This document shows, one piece after another, positions 63,024-64,000 of a stretch of DNA of 64,000 bases. Source of the DNA: Neolentinus lepideus HHB14362 ss-1. Lineage: Eukaryota > Basidiomycota > Agaricomycetes > Gloeophyllales > Gloeophyllaceae. The stretch is taken from positions 204,892 to 268,891 of the forward strand of contig KV425551.1 of NCBI GenBank assembly GCA_001632425.1. Reading direction: 5' to 3'. The position numbers were made by a program, and so were the translations under genes. The notes below the pieces were generated by a model. It made no database searches, was not told the origin of the DNA, and worked only from the letters and a program-made list of their open reading frames with translations. How positions within the stretch are numbered: the stretch's first letter is position 1; every line of letters begins with the position of its first letter.

Positions 63024-64000
63024 TCAGACATCAGCAGGCGGCGGCGCTGGGTGAGCAAAAAGTCAGCGAAGATCGTTGATAAGCAAAGAGATAAGAGACT
63101 CACGACAGCAGGCATTTTCTTCGGTCGAGCAGGCCTGGCCCGGAGGACATGGGATTAGACAAGACTTGTTCAGGTCTTCAGGCTGCTTCCGATACTCCGG
63201 CTGAATTGTGGCAGAGTGGATACCATGGCGGTGCAGGACCTCGTGGATCTGTGCCGCAACGTGCATGAAGTCTTCATTCCTGTCAGCCACCACGTGCACA
63301 GAGCCAACAACCCTAGACTCGGATAGCTGCCAAACGTGCAGCTCGTGCACCGCAAGAACGCCTGGAACCAAGAGGATGGCGTTGTGGACGTTCTCCAATG
63401 ACACTTCGGGTGGTACACCCTGTAGGAGAATAGACGAAGTGCTGAGGACTAGTGGAGCATCATGTGAGCCATAATACGACAGGATCACAGATGGGGAACG
63501 TACCGAGAGGCAACGCAGAGTGGAAAATGATGACAGTAATAACCAGACTAATGACCGGATCGAAGTAGTACTTGAAGCTCCACGTCGAAAGCCAGATAAT
63601 TAGACCAGTCGCGATGACACCAACGTTGCCCAAAGCATCTCCAATAACATGAAGCACCAGAGCCCGCATGTTCATAGAGCCCGCATGTGAGTGGCCGTGT
63701 CCATGCGAGGACGCCACCTGGGTTGGGGTCGCCTGACCCGATGAAGACTGATCACTACGATCAATAGTTTTATTGTTGATCAACGGCGTATTTTCGTCCG
63801 CCTCAATAGTATCTGCGACCGTTTCGTCGTCCTCTATAGCTATCAAAGGACGAGCTGATCGGGATTGAGACCGGGAACTCCGACTTTCCCGCCGTCTATT
63901 AGGTGAGGGTGATCTTGCCAGGTTACTAATCGAAGCACGAATCGCCGCAGGGTGTCCCATGTTATCGAACGACGAAGAGCGCTCGCGCCGTTCTCTCTCG
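63024..64000 (-). CDS. ZRC1: Zinc/cation diffusion facilitator, ZRC1 type, partial
   Basis: Vacuolar zinc/H+ antiporter of the CDF family. Exons seen are 63504->64000, 63104-63448 and 63024-63046; the 5' part runs off the window. A Ser/Arg-rich loop leads to the His-rich SSHGHGHSHAGS, then NMRALVLHVIGDALGNVGVI with the metal-binding HxxxD, helix 6 (DPVISLVITVIIFHSALPL) and the cytosolic domain (VLSTSSILLQGVPPEVSLEN, HELHVWQLSESRVVGSVHVV). It ends in a Cys-rich tail. Identity is firm; protein start is unseen. Confidence 0.92.

Overview
The window is a piece of a basidiomycete nuclear genome, most likely an agaricomycete of the Polyporales type. The evidence is a dense set of eukaryotic housekeeping genes, many introns of about 48-70 nt per gene, compact mixed-strand packing and fungal-specific families (eisosome Pil1, Vam7, Imh1, Pex14, Med5, Snf4). 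Gene models were built by hand from reading frames plus splice sites. Every intron-containing model that lies fully in the window, apart from ELP5, keeps frame through all its exons; ELP5 cannot be checked because an assembly gap hides one splice site.

Layout. 1-1 kb: 3' part of translation elongation factor 1-alpha. 1.4-2.9 kb (-): a 13-exon dienelactone hydrolase; a broken copy of its first exon lies at about 4 kb. 4.3-6.6 kb (+): a membrane-anchored GNAT acetyltransferase and Elongator subunit Elp5, interrupted by a 167-base run of N. 7.1-12.6 kb (-): a disordered hypothetical protein, tRNase Z and mitochondrial aspartate aminotransferase. 13-17 kb (+): aspartyl-tRNA synthetase, a small membrane protein and an Hsp20 with heat-shock elements. 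17.5-19.5 kb (-): an Ssh4/Ear1-type SPRY adaptor. 19.8-24.6 kb (+): AMPK gamma (Snf4), a START-like protein with a membrane tail, a decayed methyltransferase pseudogene and the vacuolar SNARE Vam7. 24.8-29.6 kb (-): an Mtm1/SLC25A39-like carrier, Pil1 and eIF4E. 31.5-34.8 kb: two divergent genes of unknown function that share a spliced module. 35-36 kb: SPF30. About 36-39.8 kb is gene-poor. 39.8-45.8 kb: MFS transporter (+), Rio2 (-), NatD/Naa40 (+) and complex I NDUFB11 (+). 46-49 kb (-): glycine cleavage H protein and mitochondrial EF-Tu. 49.2-62.9 kb (+): Pex14, a 1633-residue membrane/disordered protein, GRIP golgin Imh1 and Mediator Med5. The right edge holds the 3' part of a ZRC1-type zinc transporter (-).

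There is no operon or biosynthetic cluster. The genes cover translation (tef1, AspRS, eIF4E, EF-Tu, tRNase Z, Elp5, Rio2), mitochondria (AAT, H protein, NDUFB11, Mtm1-like) and membrane traffic (Vam7, Imh1, Ssh4-like, Pil1). The least explained items are the divergent 31.5-34.8 kb pair, the 1633-residue protein and the two decayed gene copies.
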